Below, one piece after another: positions 30,945-39,500 of a stretch of 64,000 nucleotides of DNA. The notes beneath the pieces were generated by a model, which did no database searches, had not been told where the DNA came from, and saw only the letters and a list, made by a program, of their open reading frames with translations. Origin of the DNA: Castellaniella denitrificans (lineage in GTDB: Bacteria > Pseudomonadota > Gammaproteobacteria > Burkholderiales > Burkholderiaceae_B); assembly GCF_042653765.1 (NCBI RefSeq), contig NZ_JBHSEZ010000029.1, forward strand, positions 186,001 through 250,000, in the 5' to 3' direction. Position 1 is the first letter of the stretch; each line of letters starts with the position of its first letter. A program made the position numbers and the translations under genes.

Positions 30945-31988
30945 TCAGGCGGCTTCGGCCTGCAGCCTGTCGATGGCGCTCACCACCTCGCGGCTGGCGC
31001 TTTCCATGGCCAGCAGATGCTGCATCATCCCATCCCAGTCGCCTTCGCCGCCGGCCGCCAGCGCGTCCAGACCGTGGCGATGGACGGCGGCATGCGGCGC
31101 CTCGATGGCGCGGTAGCCGGCGGTATGGCAATAGAATCGCGCGCCCTGGCCTTCGTAGTACCACTTTCCCAGGCGACAGGACGTGTGGTCGGACAGGCCG
31201 GCTTCGAACGCGCCATCGATGATCTGCTGGTACACCCGGTTCTTCCAGATGGCGTGGTCCAGCTTGACCGATGTCAGGAAGGCGCCGACCGCGACCCGGC
31301 CGATGACGGCCTGCATGTTTTCCGAATGCTGGACGAGCGCGTCGACCTCGCCATCGATCTGCCGCGCCGAGACCGCGATGTCGCCGGCGCATTGCGTGGT
31401 CCGGTCCACCATGGCGTGGATGGCGCTGGTTTCCTGGCCGATTTGCTGCACCAGCGCCTGGATGTCGGCGCTGGCGCTGCTGACCTTGCCGGCCAGGTGG
31501 CGCACTTCGGCGGCGACCACGGCGAATCCGCGGCCCGCCTGGCCGGCGCGCGCCGCCTCGATGGCGGCGTTCAGCGCCAGCAGATTCGTCTGATTGGAAA
31601 TTTCCTGGATGTTCGAAACCAGCGACTGGATCTGGTGCGCGGTCTGGTCCAGCGTCTCGGCCGCCCCGGAGCTGGAGCGGGCGTGTTCGAGCACCAGCGC
31701 GGTGCGTTCGTTGAGGCGCTCGACCGCGCTCTTGGCCTGCTGGAAGACCTGGTCGAGGACGGACAGCCCCTCGCGTTCTTTTTCCAGCATGTCGGCACTG
31801 GCGGTCATGCCCGTGCCGATCTGCGCCAGCATGACCCCGCCTTCGAGCTGGCTGCGGCTCACGCCCTGGAACGCGGCCCCGGCCGCGGGGGGCTCGGCGT
31901 CGTCAGCCGTTTTCAGCGCTTCGCGCAGGCGCCCGACTTCCGCGCGCAATTGAAGACATTCCTGTTTCCACGTATTGCTGACCCACAT
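30945..31988 (-). CDS. Soluble chemoreceptor with C-terminal zinc-binding CZB domain
   Basis: The 347-residue cytoplasmic protein has no membrane segment. It has an N-terminal coiled coil, a short MCP signalling domain with the conserved tip (EISNQTNLLALNAAIEAARA and RGFAVVAAEVR), and a C-terminal CZB domain. The CZB zinc ligands are recognisable in LDHAIWK, HTSCRLGKWY and the following HAAVH. CZB receptors sense zinc or oxidants such as hypochlorite through the zinc-bound Cys. No chemotaxis operon is adjacent, so it feeds a system elsewhere, or possibly a cyclic di-GMP enzyme. Confidence 0.9.
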   Translation of the reverse strand: MWVSNTWKQECLQLRAEVGRLREALKTADDAEPPAAGAAFQGVSRSQLEGGVMLAQIGTGMTASADMLEKEREGLSVLDQVFQQAKSAVERLNERTALVLEHARSSSGAAETLDQTAHQIQSLVSNIQEISNQTNLLALNAAIEAARAGQAGRGFAVVAAEVRHLAGKVSSASADIQALVQQIGQETSAIHAMVDRTTQCAGDIAVSARQIDGEVDALVQHSENMQAVIGRVAVGAFLTSVKLDHAIWKNRVYQQIIDGAFEAGLSDHTSCRLGKWYYEGQGARFYCHTAGYRAIEAPHAAVHRHGLDALAAGGEGDWDGMMQHLLAMESASREVVSAIDRLQAEAA

Positions 31989-32187
31989 AAGTGTCCTCCA
32001 TCTATAGGCATTCTAGATGGGTGCGCACCGTTGGCGAATTGATTCATCCCAATGAATCGTTCATTTACGTCAATTGGGTAAAACCCTGGAGAGGCGCGTC
32101 GCGTGGATCGGGTCGAGTGGTGTGGCGGTCAACTGGAAGCGGTTGGGATTGGCCATGACGGGATCGGCGTGCCGCAGGCGCCGGATC

Positions 32188-33159
32188 TCAGGGCACGAGC
32201 AGCACGCTGCCGGTGCTGCGTCCGGCCTCCAGGTCGGCATGCGCCCGCGCGACGTCTTCGAGCGCGTAGATGGCTCCGACGGTGCCGCCGATGCCCTGGC
32301 GCATCATGGACAGGACGGCGGCGGCCGCCGCCCGGTAGGTCGGCGGGTCGGAGGCATAGGCCATGAAGCTGGGGCGCGCCAGCGACAGGGAACGTCGAGG
32401 GCCGAGGTCCTCGAGGTCGAGGGGCGGGATGGGGCCGGCCGCCTGGCCGATGCTGGCGACGGTGCCGAACGGCCGCACGCACGCGAGCGTCCGCGCCAGC
32501 ATGCCGCCGCCGATGCCGTCGTAGGCGACGTCGACGCCGCGTCCGTCCGTCAGATTCCGGACCTCGCCGACGAGATCCGCGTCGCGGCCGACGATGACAT
32601 GGTCGGCGCCCGCCTGGCGGGCCAGTCCGGCCTTTTCCTGGGAACTCGTCGTGCCGATCACCGTGGCGCCCAGATGCTTGGCCCAGCGCGACAGGAGCGC
32701 GCCCGTGCCGCCCGCGGCGGCATGGATGAGCACCGTGGTCCCGGGCCCGACCGGGAAGGTCCGGGTCAGCAGCATGTGGGCGGTGATGCCGCGCAGCATG
32801 GAGGCGGCGGCCGCTTGCGCCGGGATGTCGTCGGGCAGGAGGACGGCGCGCGCTTCCGGCAGCAGCCGCGTCGAGGCATAGGCGCCGACGGGGGCGCCGG
32901 CGTAGGCCACGCGGTCGCCCGGCGACAGGCGGGTCACGCCGGGGCCGATGGCCTCGACCACGCCGGCGCCTTCGACGCCGAGCGTGGCGGGCAGCGGCAG
33001 CGGGTAGAGTCCGGTACGGTGGTAGATGTCGATGAAGCTGACGCCGATCGCCTCATGGCGGATGCGGACCTGGCCCGGGCCGGGCTCGGCCGGCGTATCG
33101 GCCGAAACGTGCAGCCGATCGATTCCGCCGGTGTCGGCGATCTGGATTTTCCTGTCCAT
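32188..33159 (-). CDS. NADPH:quinone oxidoreductase (zeta-crystallin type)
   Basis: The 323-residue protein has a GroES-like N-terminal fold (IGVSFIDIYHRTGLYPLPLP) and an NADPH-binding Rossmann domain (LIHAAAGGTGALLSRWAKHLGA). The key residues follow the Qor pattern without structural zinc cysteines. It reduces quinones with one or two electrons in the cytoplasm. A LysR-type regulator is divergent across a 99-base region and probably controls it. Confidence 0.9.
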   Translation of the reverse strand: MDRKIQIADTGGIDRLHVSADTPAEPGPGQVRIRHEAIGVSFIDIYHRTGLYPLPLPATLGVEGAGVVEAIGPGVTRLSPGDRVAYAGAPVGAYASTRLLPEARAVLLPDDIPAQAAAASMLRGITAHMLLTRTFPVGPGTTVLIHAAAGGTGALLSRWAKHLGATVIGTTSSQEKAGLARQAGADHVIVGRDADLVGEVRNLTDGRGVDVAYDGIGGGMLARTLACVRPFGTVASIGQAAGPIPPLDLEDLGPRRSLSLARPSFMAYASDPPTYRAAAAAVLSMMRQGIGGTVGAIYALEDVARAHADLEAGRSTGSVLLVP

Positions 33160-33258
33160 CTGGATCTCTCCTGTCTCGTGATGGAGGGATCATCCCACGC
33201 TCTGATATGGAAATAAATTCCCTATACTCTCACATATAATGTGAAAAAATTGTCAATC

Positions 33259-34107
33259 ATGGATTGGGAAAACCTGCGATATTTCGCGGCGCTGGCAAAT
33301 ACCGGCTCGCTGTCGGGTGCGGCGCGGCTGATCGGCGTCGAGCATGCGACGGTGGCGCGCCGCGTCGCCCGCCTGGAACGGGAAACCGGTTTGAAGCTGG
33401 TGGATCGGCGGGGGCGCCGTTTCCTGCTGACCGCCGAAGGCGGGAAGATGGCGGCGATCGCGCGGACGATGCAGGAACAGGCCGGCGCGGTCGAGCGGTT
33501 GAAGGCCGGGCGCTCGTCGGCGCTCTCGGCCGAGGTCGTGATCAGCGCGCCGCCCGCCTATGCCGCGGCGCGGCTGGCCGGTCCGCTGGCCGGGCTTCGC
33601 GAACGGCATCCCGGCATCCGGGTGCGCGTGATCGGCGAAAAACGCCAGGCTTCGCTGGACCGCCGCGAGGCCGACCTGGCGATCCGCCTGTCCCGCCCCA
33701 CGGCGGGTGATCTGACGGCGTTCAAGATCGGCGAGGCCCGGTTCCGGCTTTACGCCAGCCCGGCCTATCTCGCCGCGACGCCGGCCGGCGCGTGGGCGTT
33801 CGTCGCCTATGATGAAGCCATGGACGCCGCGCCCCAGCAGGCCAGTCTCCTGGTGCAGCTCGCGGGCCGGGCCATCGGCCTGCGCGCCAGCACCCTGGAA
33901 ATGCAGGCGGCCTTCATCCTGGCGGGCGGCGGCGTCGGCATGTTGCCCGATTTCGCGGCGGAAGGGCTGGACGGCCTGGCCGAGGCCGACCCGGCCGCGC
34001 CTCCGCTCGTCCGGGAGATCTGGCTGGTCGTCCATACCGACATGAAGCACGCGCCGGCCATCCGCGCGGTCATGGATTGCCTGGGCCGGTCCACGCACCC
34101 ATCCTGA
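33259..34107 (+). CDS. LysR-family transcriptional regulator
   Basis: The 282-residue protein starts with a LysR helix-turn-helix (MDWENLRYFAALANTGSLSG, AARLIGVEHATVARRVARLE) and continues with a short type 2 periplasmic-binding-like effector domain. It is divergent from the quinone oxidoreductase gene, the usual LysR target arrangement, and is followed after 23 bases by an isochorismatase-like gene. The ATG at 33259 was preferred; a GTG at 33241 would add six residues. Neither has a clear ribosome site, and a TATAAT-like box lies just upstream, so the mRNA may be nearly leaderless. Confidence 0.88.
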   Translation: MDWENLRYFAALANTGSLSGAARLIGVEHATVARRVARLERETGLKLVDRRGRRFLLTAEGGKMAAIARTMQEQAGAVERLKAGRSSALSAEVVISAPPAYAAARLAGPLAGLRERHPGIRVRVIGEKRQASLDRREADLAIRLSRPTAGDLTAFKIGEARFRLYASPAYLAATPAGAWAFVAYDEAMDAAPQQASLLVQLAGRAIGLRASTLEMQAAFILAGGGVGMLPDFAAEGLDGLAEADPAAPPLVREIWLVVHTDMKHAPAIRAVMDCLGRSTHPS

Positions 34108-34130
34108 CCATCGAACAAGGACGACCAGTC

Positions 34131-34697
34131 ATGGGAATCATCTGCGAGCAAGCCTCCGGCGCCGTGCTGCTGCTGATCGATCTGCAGCGGGCGATCGATC
34201 ATCCGAGCTGGGGGACGAGAAACAACCCTCGGGCGGAAGCGCGGATCGGCCGCCTGCTGGATCACTGGAGAAGCCGGGGCTGGCCGGTGTGGCACGTGCG
34301 GCACGATTCGACCGAGCCCGGGTCCCATTACCGGCCGGGCCAGGCCGGGCACGTGTTCAAGCCGGAAACGGCCCCCATCGCCGGCGAGCCGGTCATTGCG
34401 AAGCATCGGAACAGTGCGTTCATCGGCACCGGCCTGGAAGCGCGGCTTCGCGCCGGCGGACACGATGCGCTGGTGATCGTGGGCGTCGTGACGAACAATT
34501 CCGTCGAGGCGACCGTCCGCATGGCCGGCAACCTGGACTTCCGGACCTACCTGGTGGCCGACGGCTGCTTCGCCTTCGCCAGGGCGGATTGGAACGGGAC
34601 GGCCAGGAGCGCCGAAGAGGTGCATGCGATGTCACTGGCCAACCTGGACGGGGAATATTGCACGGTCGTCCCTTCGGACGCGCTGCTGGGCCTCTAG
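34131..34697 (+). CDS. Isochorismatase-like hydrolase lacking the usual cysteine
   Basis: The 188-residue protein has the cysteine-hydrolase fold. It keeps the first catalytic Asp (LLLIDLQRAID) and Lys (PVIAKHRNSAFIGT). The usual nucleophile position in the GV-x-T-x-x-C-V motif is a serine (GVVTNNSVEATVR, Ser codon at 34500-34502). It may therefore be an altered hydrolase or a non-cysteine member, like true isochorismatases. Start at 34131 behind AAGGACG. It is probably co-transcribed with the LysR gene. The substrate is unknown. Confidence 0.85.
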   Translation: MGIICEQASGAVLLLIDLQRAIDHPSWGTRNNPRAEARIGRLLDHWRSRGWPVWHVRHDSTEPGSHYRPGQAGHVFKPETAPIAGEPVIAKHRNSAFIGTGLEARLRAGGHDALVIVGVVTNNSVEATVRMAGNLDFRTYLVADGCFAFARADWNGTARSAEEVHAMSLANLDGEYCTVVPSDALLGL

Positions 34698-34710
34698 GGG
34701 CCTGTTCGCA

Positions 34711-35163
34711 CTATTCAAGGCGATCGCGTTGGGCCTGGGCGCTGTCGCGGGCCTGCCGCAGCAGCGCCAGCAGCTGCGCCTGCGATGACGGCGGACAGTC
34801 CCGCAGCAGTTCGGCGGCCACGCGTTCCTGGACCTTGCGCAGTTGCGCGAAGAACCGCTGGCCCTGCGCGCTCAGGCGCAGGCATCGTACGCGCTTGTCG
34901 CTTTCGCTGGCGCTGCGGGTCAGCCAGCCGCGTTCTTCCAGGTGGGCCAGGAGGCGCGCCATCTGGGCCTTGTCGGCGTGGCTGCGTTCCACCAGGTCCC
35001 TTTGCGTCAGGCCGGGCTGCCGGCCCGCGCGCATCAGGATGCGCATTTCGTTGAAGGTCAGCTCCGGATGCACGGCCTCCATGGCCTTGCGCATGCGCGC
35101 GCGGAACAGATGCAGCAGCTCGTGCAGGCTGTCGAATATCTCGATGGGCAGGGACGGATCCAT
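34711..35163 (-). CDS. MarR-family regulator
   Basis: The 150-residue protein has the winged helix-turn-helix of MarR (LTFNEMRILMRAGRQPGLTQ, RDLVERSHADKAQMARLLAHLEERGWL) flanked by dimerisation helices. It is divergent from the siderophore-interacting protein gene. A perfect palindrome lies 9 bases before its own start, so it probably represses both itself and that gene. Confidence 0.9.
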   Translation of the reverse strand: MDPSLPIEIFDSLHELLHLFRARMRKAMEAVHPELTFNEMRILMRAGRQPGLTQRDLVERSHADKAQMARLLAHLEERGWLTRSASESDKRVRCLRLSAQGQRFFAQLRKVQERVAAELLRDCPPSSQAQLLALLRQARDSAQAQRDRLE

Positions 35164-35171
35164 GGCGTATG

Positions 35172-35186
35172 GTTGACTAAGTCAAC
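35172..35186. promoter_or_regulatory. MarR-type operator palindrome
   Basis: GTTGACTAAGTCAAC is a perfect 7+1+7 palindrome between the divergent marR-like and siderophore-interacting genes. TTGACT within it can serve as a -35 box for the rightward gene, with AATAAT 18 bases further as -10. Binding would block that promoter. Confidence 0.8.
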
Positions 35187-35230
35187 TTATCGAATCAATA
35201 ATAGTGGACTTTAACAACCAATCGAGAGCC

Positions 35231-36019
35231 ATGTCCACAGAAGAAAAGACGATCATCCGGCGCGTGCGCCATCCGTTCCGGGCCCGTCACGTGCAATTGC
35301 TCGCGCGCGAGCCCGTCAGCCCCGGCTTCGTCCGCCTGACGCTGGGCGGCCCGGAACTGCATGATTTCACGAGCGCCGGTTTCGACGACCACGTCAAGCT
35401 CATCCTGCCGCAGGCGGGACTGGACAAGCCGAGGCTGCCCGCCCTGGTCGACGGCCGGCCGCACATCGAGGGGCCGCGCCCCGTGATGCGGGACTACACG
35501 CCGCTGCGCTTCGATCCGGCCGGCCGCACGCTGCGGGTGGATTTCGCCCTTCATGGCGCTGGGCCGGCGGCGGATTGGGCGCGCAACGCGCCGATCGGCC
35601 AATGGGCGGGCCTGGCCGGCCCGCGCGGCAGCATGCTGCTTCCCGACGATCTGCAATGGCAATGGCTGCTCGGCGACGAGACGGCCGTGCCCGCCATCGA
35701 GCGCCGCCTGGCGGAACTGCCCGCGGGAACGCGCGCCGTGGTGCGGGTGCAATTGACCGACCGGGCGGACCGGCGCGCCTGGCGCAGCGCCGCGGACCTG
35801 GACCTGCAATGGGTGGATTCGCTGGCCGAGGCGGCCGACGCGCTGGACATCCCGCAAGGTTCCGGCTTCGTCTGGGCCGCCGGCGAGCACCACGCCATGT
35901 CGTCGCTGCGCAAGCGGCTGCTCGCCAAGCCGGGCGCCGATCCGCGCCGCATGCGGATCGCCTCGTACTGGAAGCGGGGCGAGGCGGGGCACCACGAGGA
36001 ACTCGGCGCCGGCGGCTGA
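35231..36019 (+). CDS. Siderophore-interacting protein (ferric-siderophore reductase)
   Basis: The 262-residue cytoplasmic flavoprotein has an FAD-binding domain (DHVKLILPQ and MRDYTPLRF with the RxYTxR/S-type FAD motif). The C-terminal SIP domain has GFVWAAGEHHAMSSLRKRLL and ASYWKRGEAGHHEEL. The family reduces ferric siderophores with NAD(P)H to release iron. The ATG at 35231 is preferred over the GTG at 35204. It is under likely control of the divergent MarR-type regulator. Confidence 0.9.
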   Translation: MSTEEKTIIRRVRHPFRARHVQLLAREPVSPGFVRLTLGGPELHDFTSAGFDDHVKLILPQAGLDKPRLPALVDGRPHIEGPRPVMRDYTPLRFDPAGRTLRVDFALHGAGPAADWARNAPIGQWAGLAGPRGSMLLPDDLQWQWLLGDETAVPAIERRLAELPAGTRAVVRVQLTDRADRRAWRSAADLDLQWVDSLAEAADALDIPQGSGFVWAAGEHHAMSSLRKRLLAKPGADPRRMRIASYWKRGEAGHHEELGAGG

Positions 36020-36186
36020 GGCTGCGCCGGGGCTCGCATCGCCGTCCGGGCGAGGGCGGCCGATGCCGGCCCCATCGATGCGAAGGCGCGCTGAAGCCGC
36101 GCTTCCGTGCGCTATAGTGGCGCTTTGCAGGCGTGGATGCCGATCCCGCATGGCGGGCCTGCCACCCCCCGGAAGCGCGACAGCCT

Positions 36187-38844
36187 ATGTTCATCGAGCT
36201 CGTCAAAGGAGTTTCCCTGCTGCTGGCGCTGTGCTTCCTCCACGGCGTGAACGTCCGGCTGTGGCGTTCGCGGCCGCTGGCGGGGCGGGTGTTCTCGGGC
36301 GTCATCTTCGGCGGCATCTGCGTGGTCGGCATGCTGACGCCCCTGGTGCTCGAACGGGGCGTCATCTTCGATGCGCGCTCGGTGGTGCTCAGCATGGCGG
36401 GCCTGTTCGGCGGTCCGCTCGTGGCCGGTGTCGCGGCCGCCATGGCCGCCGCGGCGCGGCTGTCGCTGGCGGGCGAGGGCGCGTTCATCGGCCTGCTGGT
36501 GATCCTGCTGTGCGCCGCATCGGGCCTGCTCTACCGCCGGGCGCGGGCGCTCGGGTGGCTGGACGTGGATCCGGTCTCGCTGGCCTGCTTCGGGCTGCTC
36601 GCGCATGCGGCGGTGCTGGGCCTGTTCCAGTTCCTGCCCGCCGACGTGGCGCGGCATTTCAACGCGATGGTCGCCCAGCCTTTCCTGATCACGTTCACCC
36701 TGGCCACGGTGGCGCTCGGCCTGCTGCTGCGCGACATGGAGGACCGGCTGGCCACCGAGCGCGCCCTGGCGGACACGGCGGCCCGGCTGCGCGCCATTTC
36801 GCAGGCCATTCCCGACGTGCTGCTGGTGCTCGACAGCGAGGGGCGCTACGTGGAAGTGCTTTCCCGCGACGAAGGCCCGCTGGTCGCCCGCGCGTCGGAA
36901 CTGGTCGGACGGCGGATGCACGAGGTGCTGCCCGCCGGACAGGCCGACGGCTTCATGGCCCTGATCCGCGACACGCTGCGGTCGGGCCGCACGCAGAGCA
37001 TCGAATACGAGATGCGGACGCGCGCGGGCCTGTGCCATTTCGAAGGACGCGTCCAGGCGCTCGGCGCGCTGGTGAACGGTCGGCCCGCCGTGGTCTTCCT
37101 GGCCCGCGACATCACCGAGCGCAAGCGGGCCGAGGGCGCCCTGCGCGAATCGGAGCTGCGCTTTCGCTCGGTGCTGCTCAACATCCCCTCGATCGCGGTG
37201 CTGGGCTATCGGGCCGGCGGCACCCTGAGCTACTGGAACCGGGCGGCGGAGCGGCTCTACGGCTATACGGCCGAAGAGGCCATGGGCCGGCGCCTGCCGG
37301 ACCTGGTCGAGCCGTCCGCCGTGCGCGGCCGGATGCGCGAGGACATCGACCGCATGTTCGCCACCGGCGAGGTGGTCGCGGCGCGCGAGACGCGGCTGCG
37401 GCGCAAGGACGGCTCCCCGGTGGACGTGTTTTCCAGCCATGCGTTCGTCGAGCTGCCCGGCCAGCCGCCGGAGATGTTCTGCTTCGACGTCGACATCTCG
37501 GACCGCAAGGCCGCCGAGGAGGAGGCGCATCACCTGGCGTTCTACGACGCGCTGACCCGGCTGCCCAACCGCCGGCTGCTGGTGGACCGCCTGCAGCGGG
37601 CGCTGGCCGGCGGGGCCCGGTCGGGCCGGATCACGGCGGTGTTCTTCCTGGATCTGGATGATTTCAAGACCTTGAACGATACGCGGGGCCACGAGGTGGG
37701 CGACCAGTTGCTGCGGGAGGTGGCCGCCCGCCTGCGCGACAGCGTGCGCGAGCAGGACACCGTCGCCCGCCTGAGCGGAGACGCTTTCGTGGTGGTGGCG
37801 CCGGGCCTGAGCGCCAGCGCGCCGGAGGCCGCCGGCCAGGCGCGCGCGCTGGGCGAACTGCTCCTGGCCCGCCTGCGCGAGCCGTGCGACCTAGCCGGGC
37901 ACGAATATCACTTCTCGGCCAGCATCGGGGTGGCGCTGCTCGACCGCTCCGCGGAATCGGTGGACGAGGCCCTCAAGCAGGCGGACATGGCGATGTACCG
38001 CGCCAAGGACGCCGGGCGCGATACGCTGCGCTTCTTCGATCCGGACATGCAGCAGGCCGTGACCCGCCGCGCGACGCTGGAAGCCGAGCTGCGCAACGGG
38101 TTGCGCCAGGGGCAGTTCCTGCTGCTCTACCAGCCCCAGGTGGATGGCGAGGGGCGCGTGACGGGCGCCGAGGCGCTGGTGCGCTGGCGGCATCCCGGGC
38201 AGGGGATGGTGCCGCCGTCCGAATTCATTCCCATGGCGGAGGAATCGGGGCTGATCCTGCCGCTGGGCCATTGGGTCATGGAAACGGCCCTGCGCCAGCA
38301 GGCCAGCTGGCGGGGGGATCCGGTGTTCGGCCGCCTGGACCTAGCCGTCAACGTCAGCCCGCGCCAGTTCCGCCAGGACGACTTCGTGGCTCAGGTCCTC
38401 GCGCTGCTGCGCGATACCGGCGCGGATCCCGCGCGGATCAAGCTGGAACTGACCGAGAGTCTGCTGCTGCACAGCGTGGACAGCGCCATCGAGACCATGC
38501 GTGCGCTGCGGGCGCATGGGCTGGGCTTCTCCCTGGACGATTTCGGCACCGGCTATTCCTCGATGAACTACCTGAAGCGCCTGCCGCTGTCCCAGATCAA
38601 GATCGACCAGAGTTTCGTGTCCGGGGTGCTGAGGGATCCCAGCGATGCGGCCATCGCGCGGTCCATCATCGCGCTGGCCGACAGCCTGGGCCTGGGCGTG
38701 ATCGCCGAGGGCGTGGAGACCGAGGCGCACCGCCGCTTCCTGCTCGAACATGGCTGCCCGGCCTTCCAGGGATTCCTCTTCGGGCGTCCGATGGAGCTGG
38801 AAGCGTTCGAGCGGCGGGCGCGCGCGGAACCGGCGGCCCGCTGA
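36187..38844 (+). CDS. Membrane PAS-GGDEF-EAL protein with degenerate GGDEF
   Basis: The 885-residue protein has an N-terminal multi-helix membrane sensor (about residues 1-180, 5TM receptor type with six or so helices), two PAS domains (about 195-320 and 330-445), GGDEF and EAL. The cyclase signature reads SGDAF (codons 37774-37788) instead of GGDEF, so cyclase activity is probably lost. The EAL domain keeps EALVRWRHP, LELTES, DDFGTGYSS and AEGVET and should be an active phosphodiesterase. The ATG at 36187 lies directly before the first helix. It lies alone, between the siderophore and FMN reductase genes. Confidence 0.9.
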   Translation: MFIELVKGVSLLLALCFLHGVNVRLWRSRPLAGRVFSGVIFGGICVVGMLTPLVLERGVIFDARSVVLSMAGLFGGPLVAGVAAAMAAAARLSLAGEGAFIGLLVILLCAASGLLYRRARALGWLDVDPVSLACFGLLAHAAVLGLFQFLPADVARHFNAMVAQPFLITFTLATVALGLLLRDMEDRLATERALADTAARLRAISQAIPDVLLVLDSEGRYVEVLSRDEGPLVARASELVGRRMHEVLPAGQADGFMALIRDTLRSGRTQSIEYEMRTRAGLCHFEGRVQALGALVNGRPAVVFLARDITERKRAEGALRESELRFRSVLLNIPSIAVLGYRAGGTLSYWNRAAERLYGYTAEEAMGRRLPDLVEPSAVRGRMREDIDRMFATGEVVAARETRLRRKDGSPVDVFSSHAFVELPGQPPEMFCFDVDISDRKAAEEEAHHLAFYDALTRLPNRRLLVDRLQRALAGGARSGRITAVFFLDLDDFKTLNDTRGHEVGDQLLREVAARLRDSVREQDTVARLSGDAFVVVAPGLSASAPEAAGQARALGELLLARLREPCDLAGHEYHFSASIGVALLDRSAESVDEALKQADMAMYRAKDAGRDTLRFFDPDMQQAVTRRATLEAELRNGLRQGQFLLLYQPQVDGEGRVTGAEALVRWRHPGQGMVPPSEFIPMAEESGLILPLGHWVMETALRQQASWRGDPVFGRLDLAVNVSPRQFRQDDFVAQVLALLRDTGADPARIKLELTESLLLHSVDSAIETMRALRAHGLGFSLDDFGTGYSSMNYLKRLPLSQIKIDQSFVSGVLRDPSDAAIARSIIALADSLGLGVIAEGVETEAHRRFLLEHGCPAFQGFLFGRPMELEAFERRARAEPAAR

Positions 38845-38861
38845 GTCTCCCGGCGGTCCGG

Positions 38862-39428
38862 TCAGGCGCGCATCGTCTTCAGCGCCGTCGCCCAGCGCAG
38901 CAGTTCGTCCAGCAGCGCGGTGGCGGAGGCGTCGATCAGCTCGTTGGAGGCGAATTCGCCGTTTTCCTGGATGTGCTTGGCCACCATGGGAATGGCGACG
39001 CCTTCCATCATGGGCATCATCTTCAGGGTGGTGACCTGCGGCTTGGCCGACTGGACCGCGCGCAGGCCGCCCGAAACCCCGCCGTAGCCGACGAAGCCGC
39101 AGGGCTTGTAGTTCCATTCCTTGTAGACGAAGTCCAGCGCGTTCACCAGGGAAGGCGGCGCGCTGTAGTTGTATTCGGGCGTGACGAAGACGTAGGCGTC
39201 GGCGCGGGCCACGCTGGCGCTCCAGCGCTTGGTGTGGTCGTGCGCGTATTGCTGCATGCGGGGGTGCACCGGCTCGTCGTAGAGGGGCAGGTGGAAGTCG
39301 GCCAGGTCCACCAGTTCGGCGTCGAACTGGCCGTGGCCGCGGGCGAATTCGTGGAACCAGCGCGCGACGGCGGGGCCGACGCGGCCCGGGCGGGTGCTGC
39401 AGATGATGACTTGGAGCTTGAGCGGCAT
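38862..39428 (-). CDS. NADPH-dependent FMN reductase-like flavoprotein
   Basis: The 188-residue flavodoxin-like protein has the FMN phosphate loop STRPGRVG near residues 11-18, TPEYNYSAPPSLVNALDFVY, and GYGGVSGGLRAV. It matches the NADPH-dependent FMN reductase family (chromate and azo-reductase relatives). It reduces FMN or quinone-like acceptors in the cytoplasm. It starts at 39428 and follows the pirin gene on the same strand after 72 bases, possibly co-transcribed. Confidence 0.9.
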   Translation of the reverse strand: MPLKLQVIICSTRPGRVGPAVARWFHEFARGHGQFDAELVDLADFHLPLYDEPVHPRMQQYAHDHTKRWSASVARADAYVFVTPEYNYSAPPSLVNALDFVYKEWNYKPCGFVGYGGVSGGLRAVQSAKPQVTTLKMMPMMEGVAIPMVAKHIQENGEFASNELIDASATALLDELLRWATALKTMRA

Positions 39429-39500
39429 CGTGTGTTTCCTTGTTTGGAGGAGGGGGCCATCCGCGCGGCCAGGGCGGTTCCCGGGCCGCGCGGGCGGGTG

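Noticed and set aside
32074..33216. 380-codon plus-strand open frame
   Set aside because: Antisense to the quinone oxidoreductase gene, which has full-length family motifs.
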